Assembly (NCBI RefSeq): GCF_039555335.1
Contig: NC_092631.1
Span: 15,476,305-15,540,304, forward strand
From: Amphiura filiformis
Lineage: Eukaryota; Echinodermata; Ophiuroidea; Amphilepidida; Amphiuridae
DNA length: 64,000 nt
Direction of reading: 5' to 3'
Numbering within the stretch: the stretch's first letter is position 1; every line of letters begins with the position of its first letter. The translations under genes were made by a program, and so were the position numbers. The notes below the pieces were generated by a model that saw only the letters and a list, made by a program, of their open reading frames with translations, was not told the DNA's origin and did not search any database. Below are positions 24,614-36,265 of this stretch, piece by piece.

Positions 24614-26353
24614 CTAATCTTGCAATTTTTCATCATTCTGGGCTTCACGAGGTTTGTCACTCTCTCCCTCTTGTTCTGTTGTGCAGTCTTTGTTCTCGGG
24701 TTTTTCTTCATGATCTGTCCTTTCATCATCATTTCCCACAGAATCACTGACGGATTTGTCCTTGTCTTTCTCCTCACCGCCCTCAGCCACACTTTTCCCA
24801 GGCTCGCTGTCATTTGATTTTGACTCTTCCACATCTCCTTTAAAATAGTCCAAAGTGTCTCTATTGCCTTTCTTATGCTGCGCTAAATAAAAACTAGCAA
24901 TATTTGCTTCGCCTTGGTGTGTCTTCTCATGTTCCACTAAACAATATTTCTCGGCAAAACATTTCTTACACACCTTGCACTCGTAATAACGTTTCTTCCC
25001 TGTGTGAACCGAATCGTGTCGAGTGAGGTGGCTTTTCTTTCGAAAGCTCTTATCACACTTAGAGCACTGATATGGCCGTTCGTTGTTGTGACCCATCATG
25101 TGTAAGGTCAATGTACTTTTTTGCGTGAAACACTTGTCGCACAACTCACATTTGAAAGGCTTCTCACCCGTGTGGATCAGTTCATGTCGATTCAACGAAC
25201 CGCGCCGTGAAAAACACTTATCGCAGTTCGGGCATTTGTACGGTGCTTCTTTCGTGTGCGTTGAAATGTGCCGCATAAGAATTTTCTTTAATTTGAAAGC
25301 TGCTCCGCATATGTCACACTTATGGGGGCGCTCGTCGGTGTGTAGTAAAATAACATGAGTTTCGAGAGTGCCTTTGCAGAGAAAACGTTTATCGCACAGA
25401 TCGCAGGAAAACGGAAGCTCTCCCTTGTGCGTCAGTTCATGCTGATTCAAGTAGTATTTACTCGAAAATTTCTTGCTGCATTTTTCGCACTGTAAATCAC
25501 TGTCCCATTCCGTTGGGTGCGCTCGTTTGTCGTGTGCAGTCAATTCCAGACGCGATCTGAACATCTCGTCACAATGACTGCACTTATGAGTAAATCCATA
25601 CCCTGGTGGTTTTGGGCTGGCTGATGAGTCCATGAGTGGTCCCACTACAATATCAGATAAATTCAATTCCTTTGAAGCTTGAGTTCCTCCATCTGAGGAA
25701 CCACCATCCTTATCAGTGGAGCTTGTATTGTTCTCAGATGCAGTGCTGCCGGATGAGTCCCTTTTGACACCGGGGCTAGATGTTGCCTTACTTGGAATTT
25801 TGCTCGCAACCTCACCTCCGTTCCTCTTTTCCGGCTTTGACTTAGTCTTAGTTGGTGCCACATCTTTCATATTCTTAAACAGATGCTGATAGTACAACAA
25901 CTGAAACTGCTCAAAAGATAAGTCCGCTATGTTGAGTGGTTTCTCACCGCTGCTTAACCAACTCAGATCGAGTCCAGAAGTATCAAAATCTGGAGTGCTC
26001 ACTGCTGGTGCACCGCCAGGAATCGCACCATGGCTCTCCTCTGCACCAGTTGATGCTTCTGATGCATTTGCACCCATTTTACCACCTAGTTCCGATGCTA
26101 ATGCTCTCATCGTATCAATACTAGCACTACTTCCGGCCGCTGAATTGAATTTGTTGGTCATTTCTTCAGCAACAGAATGGCCTTGATGAGTATTGCCGGA
26201 CATTGCAATATCTGCTGTACCTGGCAGAGAGTTTGTTCTGTTGGTTTCGCAGTTCGTGCCAAAACAGCTGGGATCCATACCGAACTCATTTGGTTCTTCT
26301 TTGATGTCTACATTGGGCTGCATCATTGCTGGTTCTGCTGCATTATGATCCAT
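24614..26353 (-). CDS. C2H2 zinc-finger protein, eight fingers, single coding exon
   Basis: 579 residues with no intron in the coding part. The N-terminal 250 residues are low-complexity, Ser/Thr/Gly-rich, with IKEE near residue 17 that fits a SUMO-acceptor motif. Eight C2H2 fingers follow at about residues 255-480, from CSHCDEMF to CKVCKKCF. Linkers 5-6 (HTGEKPFKC) are canonical, others vary (HTKEAPYKC, HNNERPYQC, HTGKKRYYEC). The last 95 residues are acidic and charged. It is probably a nuclear sequence-specific DNA-binding regulator; no KRAB, BTB, ZAD or SCAN domain was seen, so no named orthologue is offered. An in-frame TAA 18 bases before the ATG and a TTTTACAG acceptor at 26385 support this start and a 5' UTR exon further upstream. 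Confidence 0.9.
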   Translation of the reverse strand: MDHNAAEPAMMQPNVDIKEEPNEFGMDPSCFGTNCETNRTNSLPGTADIAMSGNTHQGHSVAEEMTNKFNSAAGSSASIDTMRALASELGGKMGANASEASTGAEESHGAIPGGAPAVSTPDFDTSGLDLSWLSSGEKPLNIADLSFEQFQLLYYQHLFKNMKDVAPTKTKSKPEKRNGGEVASKIPSKATSSPGVKRDSSGSTASENNTSSTDKDGGSSDGGTQASKELNLSDIVVGPLMDSSASPKPPGYGFTHKCSHCDEMFRSRLELTAHDKRAHPTEWDSDLQCEKCSKKFSSKYYLNQHELTHKGELPFSCDLCDKRFLCKGTLETHVILLHTDERPHKCDICGAAFKLKKILMRHISTHTKEAPYKCPNCDKCFSRRGSLNRHELIHTGEKPFKCELCDKCFTQKSTLTLHMMGHNNERPYQCSKCDKSFRKKSHLTRHDSVHTGKKRYYECKVCKKCFAEKYCLVEHEKTHQGEANIASFYLAQHKKGNRDTLDYFKGDVEESKSNDSEPGKSVAEGGEEKDKDKSVSDSVGNDDERTDHEEKPENKDCTTEQEGESDKPREAQNDEKLQD

Positions 26354-26384
26354 TCTTACTTGATTAGTTTAGCACTTATGCAAT

Positions 26385-26386
26385 CT
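26385..26386 (-). other. Probable 3' splice site of the zinc-finger 5' UTR
   Basis: Minus-strand CATTTTACAG ends here; the following 31 bases lead to the ATG and contain an in-frame stop, so the exon starts as 5' UTR. Confidence 0.5.
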
Positions 26387-27600
26387 GTAAAATGAAAAGA
26401 CAGAGAATTATTAGCAAAAGCATCTACATGTATGTTTCTTTGAGGTACACAGGCCATTTAATTTTGAGGACGATGTTGCATTAACACCCAAAAATACCAC
26501 AAAAAACCACGATGAAAAATTAAGCGCATGCGTGAATCCCAGGGTCTGCAAATCACCCTAAGTGTTATAGACGAATCCAACGAGCCAAGTCATGGTCAGG
26601 ATTTGGTCGGCCATCTTTGGTTACCCGCTAGCACCAACCTGGTGTTTTGAGCGCCCAATTGTGCAAATAAAAGCCGCCTAACACCTAGAGAAGATGCAAG
26701 GACGAGGAGGGTTAATAGAATAATACAATAGAGATAATTCCGCAGGTAATCCCGTCGCATCTATTCATACATAGTCCTTTTGTTCGCAAGTACATCCATT
26801 TGTAGCGTTTGATATGGTGTATGAGACCGCTATGGTTGATCAATTTGCACGCTGGAATTGGAAATATTTCCAATGTTTCTATTCTCTCGGTCGGGGCCAC
26901 TTCACATCCATTCATGCATTGGAGTGAAAACAATATCGCATATTTTTGTTTGCAGAGAGTCGAACCTGGCACAATAGTGTGATAGCTTGTGATACACTCC
27001 AGAGTTCAGTATTAAATGCGAATGTTGTTTTCACTCCAGTGCTATTGTCAGCCGGTTCATGCCCAGATGTCCGACCGACAGAATAGATAATTTGTTTGAA
27101 AGTATTAAAGACACCCCCCCCCCCCAATTTTTTTGTTTTGTTGTAAATATAGGCCTATAACTTAGTTTATGATTGTTAGCATTTTTTCAGAGAAGTGATA
27201 ATTATTGATCATTTTATTTTTTTCTGTATTTTCGGTGGTTTCCTGAAGCGTGATAATCAAGATATTCTGGTAATTGACAGTATTTTGATAACAGGCTGAA
27301 AGTGACAATGCACAGATACCGTGTGTAGTTAATCCGATTATTATGTCACTTCAACTGCGAATAGACCATGTAGAAGCTGTGTGTTTTGCTGAAAGGAACT
27401 GTAGGGCCTATTGTGTTGTAAACTTTAATCATTCTTTTGTCTACCTGTGTTTTCATGGAAGGTGTAAAACGGGTGATGGAATGCAGTTTAAAATTTCCGC
27501 CAAGGCGAATCATTTCACATTTTTGGTGCATTGTAGCCGACGGGTACCCAACTAAAGCTGTCAGGTGTAGGAATGTGTGGATTTGGATTCGTCTATATAT
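26387..27600. other. Intergenic and upstream region of the zinc-finger gene
   Basis: Probably contains the promoter and the first noncoding exon. An inverted pair (ggagtgaaaacaatatcgca near 26920 and tgcgaatgttgttttcactcc near 27020) marks a small MITE. A poly-C run is at 27113-27125. Confidence 0.35.
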
Positions 27601-27990
27601 GCTCAAGGAATTGCTGCCCGGGCAGCGATAACCCGTGTAGCTACCGGTCCGTGATCGTGTGGTTGGCATGTGGGGGGCAGTGTTTACTCTCTCTGGAAAT
27701 TGAGTGCGCCAAATGAAGCATTTCTCCCAAAAATTGACTCAATTTTGTCTCAGTAATTCCTCAAATTATTGACTAATTGTAATACAGCATTGCAAATTGT
27801 TGTGGGCCAAATATAATTTTCACTGGGCCAAATTTGAGACATACAGCCTCTGAGTAAACACTGGTGGGGGGTCAAAGGTTCGAATCCCGGGGTGCCAAGT
27901 GACTTCTTTGTTCATCTTTTCTCCTTTTTCGTATCATCTTTAACTTCCGATATCAAAAAGCAGGGTTAAGTGTTAGGGTTAAGTGAACTA
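27600..27990 (+). mobile_element. tRNA-derived SINE split by a hAT-type MITE
   Basis: Joined across the insertion, gtgtagctaccggtccgtga and atcgtgtggttggcatg connect to tcaaaggttcgaatcccggg, giving A-box-like and B-box-like (GGTTCGAATCC) motifs in the right order for a tRNA-like head. The downstream body reads aagtgacttctttgttc. Confidence 0.5.
27678..27863. mobile_element. hAT-type MITE, 186 bp, with 8-bp target duplication
   Basis: Inverted ends CAGTGTTTACTC and GAGTAAACACTG. Flanked by gtgggggg at 27670-27677 and again at 27864-27871, an exact 8-bp duplication. CAGTG ends plus 8-bp duplications are typical of hAT elements. No coding. Confidence 0.85.
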
Positions 27991-28006
27991 CTGCATGATA
28001 TGACCC

Positions 28007-28551
28007 CTATTCGCCTGCTACCATAGCAATAGATGAATACAATTTTGAATATATATTTAATGATGTCATTATGCATAATTTATGCAATTTGTGGAAGGAG
28101 TAGCAGTTTTTAGTGAACATCATTTTGCAAATGGCTAAGAAAAACTGTTGTCTGCAAAGCACATGTGATTTTGAAACACACACAGTATTCACAAATATAT
28201 GCAATTTTGTAACTATAGAAAAATTATCAAATTTGTGTACATCGTGGAACATACTCTTTGCGTGGCTGTGCGTAGTAAGCAGTTGTACGCAGATAGCCTC
28301 GCTCATATGGATGCGTAGAGTAGCGTTGTACGCGCATGTAGTTAGCATGATTAGTCGCGGAGTAACAAGCGTAATTGAATGTTCCACGATGTACACAAAT
28401 TTAATATTTTTTCTATAACATAAATAATGAATGTGCGATGTGTTGCTTTTTAAAAAACAACTACGCATGTCTCAAAGAGCTTTCTCAAGAGTTTAGATTT
28501 GCATAAAACAGAGGGATCCAAATTCGAAAAACATGGAAAAAACCATAAAAA
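28007..28551. other. Stretch without recognised gene
   Basis: Open frames on both strands here overlap each other and show no family resemblance. Confidence 0.35.
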
Positions 28552-31500
28552 TATATGGCTCTGGTTTTTTTAACATGTATCAAAAGTGTGAACTGAGAGG
28601 GTAAAAATGAAATTGACAGAAGACACTTAAAATATGTCATTTCTCAAAGCAGATGACTTGAATTTTATGAAAATACAAAACTTGGAGCTTATTTATGTTC
28701 ATTTGGTCTGTAAACTTTGTAGACCCTTTGGCCAAATGAGATTTTTTCATAAAAAAGCAACTTGTTGCCAAAGCTAGATATTGCTTACTGTAATGCCCAT
28801 TAGTTACCAAATTAGTTGTCATAGGAAAATAATGAGTCCAAGTTACTATTGACCAAATATGGCCATTCTGCTATCACTTTTAGGTAACTTTTCAGGCATA
28901 TGAAACTGAAAAATGGGCAAAATAGCAGGTTTGGTGGTCAAAAATATGCTCTAAATGTAATTAATTTCATCCACATAATTGCTAATCCATATGTGAACAA
29001 GGTAATGATAACCAAGTACTGACATATCAAAATAAGTTTGATAATGGCTTTATAGTAAAAATGTAACTCTAGATACTCATGGGTTTCGGATGTTACATTA
29101 TTTTGTTAACATGCATTATTTGCAGGTATATGGCCCTATTTCTAAGCACATATTAGTTCAAAAATATGTAAATGATAATCACTGTCAGATGATCAAACCT
29201 ATCACTTGAAAATCTAATCATCATTAAATGATATTTTCATCTTACTGAAGAAATTTTTTAATTTAGATGTATATACATGTACTGATATGGAATTTATTCA
29301 TATACATTGTTACCCACATCCTTATTGTAAATGTGCACTGGACATCATAATAAACCAAATTAATTAGCTCCCTGAAGCATTAAGTTGATAATACAAAGGG
29401 CTACACCTTTCTTACAATCATAATCAGGCTTTCTTTTACGTCTTCCCAACTTAAGAGTGGTTCGGACGTTACATTACGTTAACATGCAATTGCAATCTAA
29501 TTGAACTTATTAAAGGAAACATTTGGGACATTTCATTATTTTAGCATAATATCAATCACTTTGAATCAGAAAACCTGTTGAAATTATTCAAATGATTCAA
29601 AATATGTACAAATACGTGTATAATTAAAGGCAGTGATTCGGATGTTACATGATGTTAACATTTTTACAAAGTTTGATGGTTGGAAGTTGAATTAACAAAC
29701 ATGAGATCATTGCATTTACAACAGGTATGTTGCCATGATGGACACTCAAACATTTTTTAATGCAAGGCACAATCATTTATCATTTGCACACATATAAAAT
29801 ATGCAAAAACTGATTGTATTAAAACAGCTCATAAGTCTGTGTTAACAAATAATTCCCATGAAACTTGTTCTGTTGTAAGAGTATTTTTCTTAGTGGTTAA
29901 TTTGTTTCCATTGATAATTTATTGTTTTATCGGACATAATGAAGCTGTATGAAGCATAGTAAGTATTTCTCCTGCTTCATTTCTGGTATATATGTGCATA
30001 GTGATTCCAATATAGGCCTAACACATTTGTACATGCTTATATATTTTATGTTAAAATGATCATTTTTTATGAAAATGCAGCTTTTTTCAATTTTGAAATA
30101 AATGATGATGACAAAATGCTACTTAATAAATTATTTTCAATAAGTTTTAGATATCATCTAATGCTAAAATATTATAAAGTTTATTGAAATTACAACTTCA
30201 TTTTGGACTTGTTAACAAAAAATGTGTAACATCCGAAACACATTTTAAATCAAAGTATTTTGCTAGTGTAATGGAGAAATATTCAGTGTAAGTTGTTTTT
30301 CAAATTTAAAATAAATTTCTTAGGACATGTGTATATGTCAGTAATGAAATTCATTTGAAAGGAGTGAACCAAATTAATTATGTTGCTTTTTATCTTATGT
30401 GTTATGCATAGAGACAATAGATATTGTAGAGCTAACAACTTGTTTTTTTTTCCACTAGCAAGGTTTTACAAAGGTGAAATGGAGTCAGCAATATTATGAA
30501 AATGAGGATGTACACCATATTTACTAGAAATTCACATTCATTTAAGTGTATATTCTAAAATCTTCTCACAATGCCCTGTTATTGGCCTCACTTTCCGTTA
30601 ACATTTTGCCTTGTAACATCCGAAACAAACTTGACATGTTAACGGTTTGCACACTCAAAGAACAAACCTGGGTATGGTAAAAATATTTCTACTATGGCCT
30701 TCCCATGATTTCCAATCCATTTGACCTTTTTATTTCCCCTCTAATTAAATTTCTTCAACAAAATGTCATTCTTTCTGTCTCGGATGTTACATTTGATTCG
30801 GATGTTACCATTGTTAACGGAAATGTTGTGTGGCCAAAATTTTACATAAAGTCATGAGGAAGTGAAATCATTTTTTCATTTAGATACTTGTTGTCATGTC
30901 TACTTCAACTTAATAATGAAAATTCAAAGCTAGTATTGTTCTTCACATAATTATAAGACAATATGTATTCTTTCGGATGTTACAAAACTGTTAACGGAAA
31001 ATGAGACCCATTTAAGTAATGCTTCACCATAATTTGAAAACATTCAACCGATACAAAATTTGCATTTGCAATTATTTATATTGTCCTGAGGCAAACATTT
31101 AAAGTATTTGTGTATGTTTTACATGATAAAACAATTACTTAGACCATGTTAAAAATAGAGCAAGATTGTTAACGGAAAATGTAACGTCCGAAACATAATT
31201 TTCAAGTGCTCAAAATTGTTTCATGTTAGAAATTATTTAGGTAAATCTTGGATTTCTTGGATCTTGTACTAACATGTGTTCATAAAATATTGAACAGAAT
31301 ACTCAGAGCTGATCTGGTTTTATTTTGTAAACAAAACAAATTAGTCACTTTTGTTAGGTTGACAAATTTCCGTTAACAATTGGACATTTGGTCTTGGCAC
31401 AAGTAAAGAAAGAAAACTGGGACAAATTTTGTTAAGCTATGGGAGATTAGCCTAGGTCTACACTACATAAAAATATAAAAAGTTATCCGGAAATAGGTCA

Positions 31501-31572
31501 CATGTTTCTGCTGGGGTCTCCCAAAGTGTCATTTAGCCTTTTGATACATGTTAAAAAAACCAGAGCCATATA
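28552..31572. mobile_element. 3.0-kb element with perfect 34-bp inverted ends and nine CGGAYGTTAC motifs
   Basis: The first 34 bases (starting TATATGGCTCTGG) are an exact reverse complement of the last 34. The interior has no ORF of 60 codons past its left end, yet carries CGGAYGTTAC at 29087, 29463, 29639, 30781, 30799 and 30974 and its reverse at 30226, 30613 and 31181, with GTTAACGG or its reverse at six places between 30598 and 31375. Confidence 0.8.
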
Positions 31573-31660
31573 CCATTTTAAGCAATCATATCAAGACATC
31601 CATATGCGGATAGTTTGCCGGAGTTTCTGCAGATCACATATTGGACTACATTAGTGTAAG

Positions 31661-33302
31661 TGCATCAAACGCCCCTCATGTCACAGAATTTGTTGTCCCT
31701 AGTCTTAAAATGTGCCAATGATCACAAAAGTAAGCGGTGCAAAATTTGAAGTGAATCTGAAATTGTCTAGTGGGGCCTCCGAGAGCCTAAAGTTATTGCA
31801 TTGGATCTATGTATTAGAGTTCGTTGACCCCTGTGTAATTTCAATTAAAAGCCACTGCGAAGTTTTGAAATATCCGCTACATGCAAACCGTTTGGTCTCA
31901 CAAGCTGAAATTACACGAGCTGATCGTCGGGAGGGGGGCACTCACATTAACAGTCTGTACGCATATGCATGACCAACAAAACAAGTAAAAAAGGGGTGTT
32001 TTTTAGGCAAGGTAAGTTATGCGTGTGACGCATTTAGGGTCTAAAACACTGATTTTCAAGAATATGGGTAGTTTTCTGAAACTGAACAACTTGTTTAGGG
32101 TACCTTTTCGGTTTTCACGTTATGAGATCAAAAAGGGTTCATTTATTGCATTTTTACTAGCTAAAAACTCATTAGGGGGTAAATTCTATATTACAAATTA
32201 CCTAATTAAGGGACTAAATTTGCTGGTAGATTAAAACTCGTTTAGGGGGTGTTTCAAAAAAATATGGTCACATGTGTACGTGTACATTATCACATTTGAG
32301 TGGCACCCTTGGGCTTGAGAACTTTCAATTCTCTTGCCATTCCAAAATGGAACATAAATCCTGGCAAGAGAACTTTTCACTACAGATCATGTTATGCTTG
32401 GAATGAACTCCCTCAAGACATCCGTAGAAACTTTTCTTCCATGACCCTTAATACTTTTAAAAACTGTATTTCAGATTTGTGATTAAAATTTTATCAATTT
32501 CCACAAATTTATTCAACTTTTTGTCTTTTCTTTATATCTGATTGCCAAACATGTACATTGTTATAATATTATTAGTATTTAATCATGTAACTATTTGTGT
32601 TACCAGACCTGATGTAAAAATGAACCTGATGTACAATGTAAATAATGTATCATGTAACTTTTGATTCCATGCATTGCTTTTAATTTAATTTATATATTAA
32701 CCTCTGTCATGAAATTGTACAATGTATATGTATATTGTGAATTGTCACTCAGGGCCCCCTTGGAGATCAGTACTAGTTACTGAAGGGGCTACCCTGGTTA
32801 AAGAAAGATTAAATAAATAAATAATATGAATGATCCTCTTTGAGACAATATTGAAATCTTGACTAAATGTATGAAGACGTGCATTTTCAGGATGCACAGG
32901 AAATGCTTTCATCTAAAATGCGGCAAAAAGGGTTGTGTGACATCCGGGTGTGACACTGTCCTGAATGCACTGTTATTTATAATTTCAATATTATCTCGAA
33001 GATGATCATTCATACTATCAGCTCATGTAATTACAGCTGCTGAGATCACACGGTTTGGATTTAGCGGGTATTTAAAAACATCAGCTACATGTAGCTTCTA
33101 ATTGAAATTGTACAGGGGTCAACGAACTTTTATACATAGACCCAATGGAATAACTTTAGGCTCTCATAGGCCCCAATAGACAACTTCTGATTCACTTCAA
33201 ATTTTGCACAGCTTATTTTTATGATCATTGGCACATTTTAAGACTACATGTAGGGACAGAATGATCTATTGAAATTAACCGAATTGTGGGGCGTTTGATG
33301 CA
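31661..33302. mobile_element. Long inverted repeat with LINE tail in its loop
   Basis: Arms at about 31661-31925 and 33018-33302 are diverged reverse complements (for example tgcatcaaacgccc, atgatca-aaa and agagcctaaagttatt). The 1.1-kb loop includes the retroelement tail at 32296-32826. Confidence 0.7.
32296..32826 (+). mobile_element. 3' end of a non-LTR retrotransposon (5' truncated)
   Basis: Encodes a C-terminal peptide with NSLAIPKWNINPGKRTFHYR, then AWNELPQDIRR and TFKNCISDL stop, the usual end of LINE reverse-transcriptase ORFs (WN-LP-R---FK). A 3' UTR and an (aaat)n tail at 32814-32824 follow. Only the last 60 or so codons remain. Confidence 0.75.
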
Positions 33303-33758
33303 CCTAGTACTGTAAGTATGTGGTTTAGTCAGACTTGGAGAAAGAAGAATTTTTTTTTTGCAATTGGTAAATGGCCAGAATAAGCTTCTTTGCGAAATGA
33401 ACTCCAATATAGCGCCCTGTAACTCGGTATCATATACGGTATCAGATAATGTCATAATGTTAAATAAAGATACCAAGTTACAGTTACTGGAAGTTCATGA
33501 ATCATGATTTAGGTATGCTAGGTGAATTCAAATTTGCCATCAAACTGCATCATTTTAATCAATTAAAGCCCTTGAGTAAACAAAGCCAAAACTGAAAACC
33601 TTTTCTTCATAGCACTTTCCGTAGCAAAGTTACATCTTGTCAAAGATTGACTTTCATCAAAAAGATTCAGCTAGCAAAATTCCCCAAAACGGCATTTCGG
33701 GGGTGTTTCTAGATCTTAGTCTCATTATGATAGCAGCTTTTTTTAAGGAGGCTGTGTA

Positions 33759-35803
33759 GGGGAGATTGGGGTTAGTTGGAACGCGGGGTAAGTTGAAACA
33801 TTGTATTTTTTTCTGACACAAAAATTAATTTGGTAAAATACTGGCACCTAGTAATAGGTATTAGCAAGGGTCATCCACCAAATTAGCAACAGCACTGATG
33901 CCCCACCAGTGTTGGCTTGGGAAAGGAATATCTGTTTTTTGACTTGCTGACTAATTTTTATACCCCTCAGAAAAAATGCGTTATCTCCATGTTGTTTGAA
34001 GATTCAGGGGATTATTTTTTGAGTATCATAAGCACTAGTAGTAAGTCCCAGAATAATGTTAAATAAAAGTTTTATTGTATTTCTTATTTTGTGTAATGAA
34101 CTTTGAAATGTAAAAATAGGCATCGGGGTTAGTTGAAACTTTTGAGGTGGGGTTAGTTGACACGTGAAAATCGCATAGAAAAAATATGGTTAAAAATTTG
34201 ACTTTTTAAAAATTTGTAACATGTTTACCATTTCTTCAATATTGCTTAATATGGTTAAAAAGCAATAATACAAGCAAAAAGTGCACACAGAAAGTACATT
34301 TTATAATATTTTAGGCTTCTCATATTTTGGTCCATGGTGACACTCGTCACCTTGTGTCCAAAGTATTGACCCACACTCCCACATATTTATTTATTCATTT
34401 TTTCACACTGATTGTATGTTAAAGGGTGCCTTCAAGGGAAGTATAACCCTAACAACACAATAATAATTATTTTGAAATTTTTACAAGCTGTGTTTCAACT
34501 AACCTCACCCTATGTTTCAACTTACCCCAGGGGTGGGGTTAGTTGAAACACTTTTTTCAAATTTTCAAATTGGATTATATGAATAATTATAAGCAGGTCC
34601 AATAAAGTTTAAGGTCGTGCGTCATGAATTGGGGTATAGGAAAAGGTGGCGGTGTTACATTTTTACATTTTTTTCAGGACATTCTATACCAGAACTCAAG
34701 AATGGAGAGGGGTACTGAACTAGTTTTGGTCTCATTTTGTTTCTAATTTATCTAGCTAACATTTTGGTAAGTAACAACTTCACACTACATTTCCTTCTTG
34801 AGATATTGCAATTCAAACGAAGTAGTGTCAGGGGTGGCGGCTTAATACGGTTGAGGCGAATACGGTTGAGGCATGTGTTAAAGTATAGGGAATATTGATT
34901 TTAGTGCCTCTCAAATTTATTTTTTACTCTAACTTCAGTAACCCAGCAAGGTATTGGGATGGATTATGTACCATTGTTTTGGTATTTATGTCTAGTTGGT
35001 AATGTGACCAATTTTACTCCAAGCTAGTTATAATTTGTTGTAAATGTGCTGCATTTCGTGTCATGGGTTCTAGGCTTTTCCTATACGTTACTGTACTAAG
35101 CATGCATATGCTCCGAAATGTTCTGAATGTCATATTTCTTGAATAAGTTACACTACTTCTGTAAAAGTTATCATTTCTTAGAAGGAAATTTGATGAGGAA
35201 TTCAAATATGCCATTGGTTTTTGTGTAGGGCATGAAGGGAAAAAGTTTTGATTGAAAATATAATAAAAATCATAAAAATTTTGTACGACTTTTGAACACC
35301 CTGTATCTCAGTTAGGCAACATAACTCATCATTACAAGTTTGCTTTTTTTGAAAGTCTACAATGTTATTAGCACATCTAAAAAGTTTTAACAGACTAGGT
35401 GTTTATGTTAGTAAATAAGAGAGGAACAAAATTGTATACTTTTTGAACCAAAGTTTAACTTTTCCACCCTATATGACATTTGTGGCACCCTGTATATTTA
35501 CCAAATATTTGTATGTGTGTATTCCTGGTACTCTAAGCTTTACAGTGATGTATAATTTGATAGGGTTTCATGAACAGAATATGAATTAGATCAGTTTAAG
35601 TACAAAAACATGTAAATTGTTGAATTTTTTAGTATGTAACGCATTTGGCCCCCAATTCATAGCGCACGACCTTAAGGCTGTATTTGTAGCATGTACATGT
35701 ATGTATATATTTATACTGATATGGTTAGTGTTTCTTGAAAGTAATCGGTTTGCGTTAAAAAGACGATTTTGTGACAAATGTTTCAACTAACCCCAATCTC
35801 CCC
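33759..35803. mobile_element. TA-target inverted-repeat element, copy 1 with nested insertion
   Basis: Ends are GGGGAGATTGGGGTTAGTTG and its reverse complement, flanked by TA on both sides. Removing the insert at 34613-35671 leaves about 980 bp, the same as copy 2. It is filled with ggggttagttgaaac words in both directions and has no transposase ORF. TA duplication suggests a Tc1/mariner-type or similar mover (inference). Confidence 0.85.
34613..35671. mobile_element. GGYC family element I, TTAA target duplication, nested
   Basis: GGTCGTGCG...CGCACGACC with 24-bp inverted ends, flanked by TTAA at 34609-34612 and 35672-35675. The other host element at 43441-43480 shows the unfilled site with one TTAA. 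1059 bp, noncoding, with caccctgtat(a) words. Confidence 0.85.
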
Positions 35804-35805
35804 TA

Positions 35806-36261
35806 CTCTCAGACATGCATGTAGCAAAAGTGCAATAACTTTGTAATTATTCGCGCAAGACATATATACATTTGTATACATTTTTATGAAGGCAAGACAT
35901 CAATAAAATAGATTTGGGGTAAAAACAACAATTATGAAGAAAATCACAAAAAAGTGAGTTTTGGGCAATATTTGTTAGGTACATCATAACAAAAAACACT
36001 CTTTCCAAAATATTTTATTTTGTTTTTAGCTCAATCTTGAGGCTCCATTCCAAAAACTGTTTATTTTTATTTTTTTGATATTGGCCTTATTTTTTGAGAT
36101 ATTGACCATATAAGGCAGCAAATTGAACTTTTTAAAATGCACAAACGCATATTTGCACAAAATGATGCCTAAAATCGGAAATAGACCAAAATATAAAAAA
36201 ATGAGAAAACTGTTTCTTGAGTCGATCATGCTTTTTACGATGATCATATTTGCTTACCTAT
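35806..36261. other. Stretch between transposons
   Basis: AT-rich; no gene or known repeat recognised. Confidence 0.35.
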
Positions 36262-36265
36262 AGAT

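Noticed and set aside
28007-28468. 153-codon minus-strand ORF
   Set aside because: Low-complexity H/C/Y-rich translation overlapping a plus-strand ORF, no domain and no splice context.
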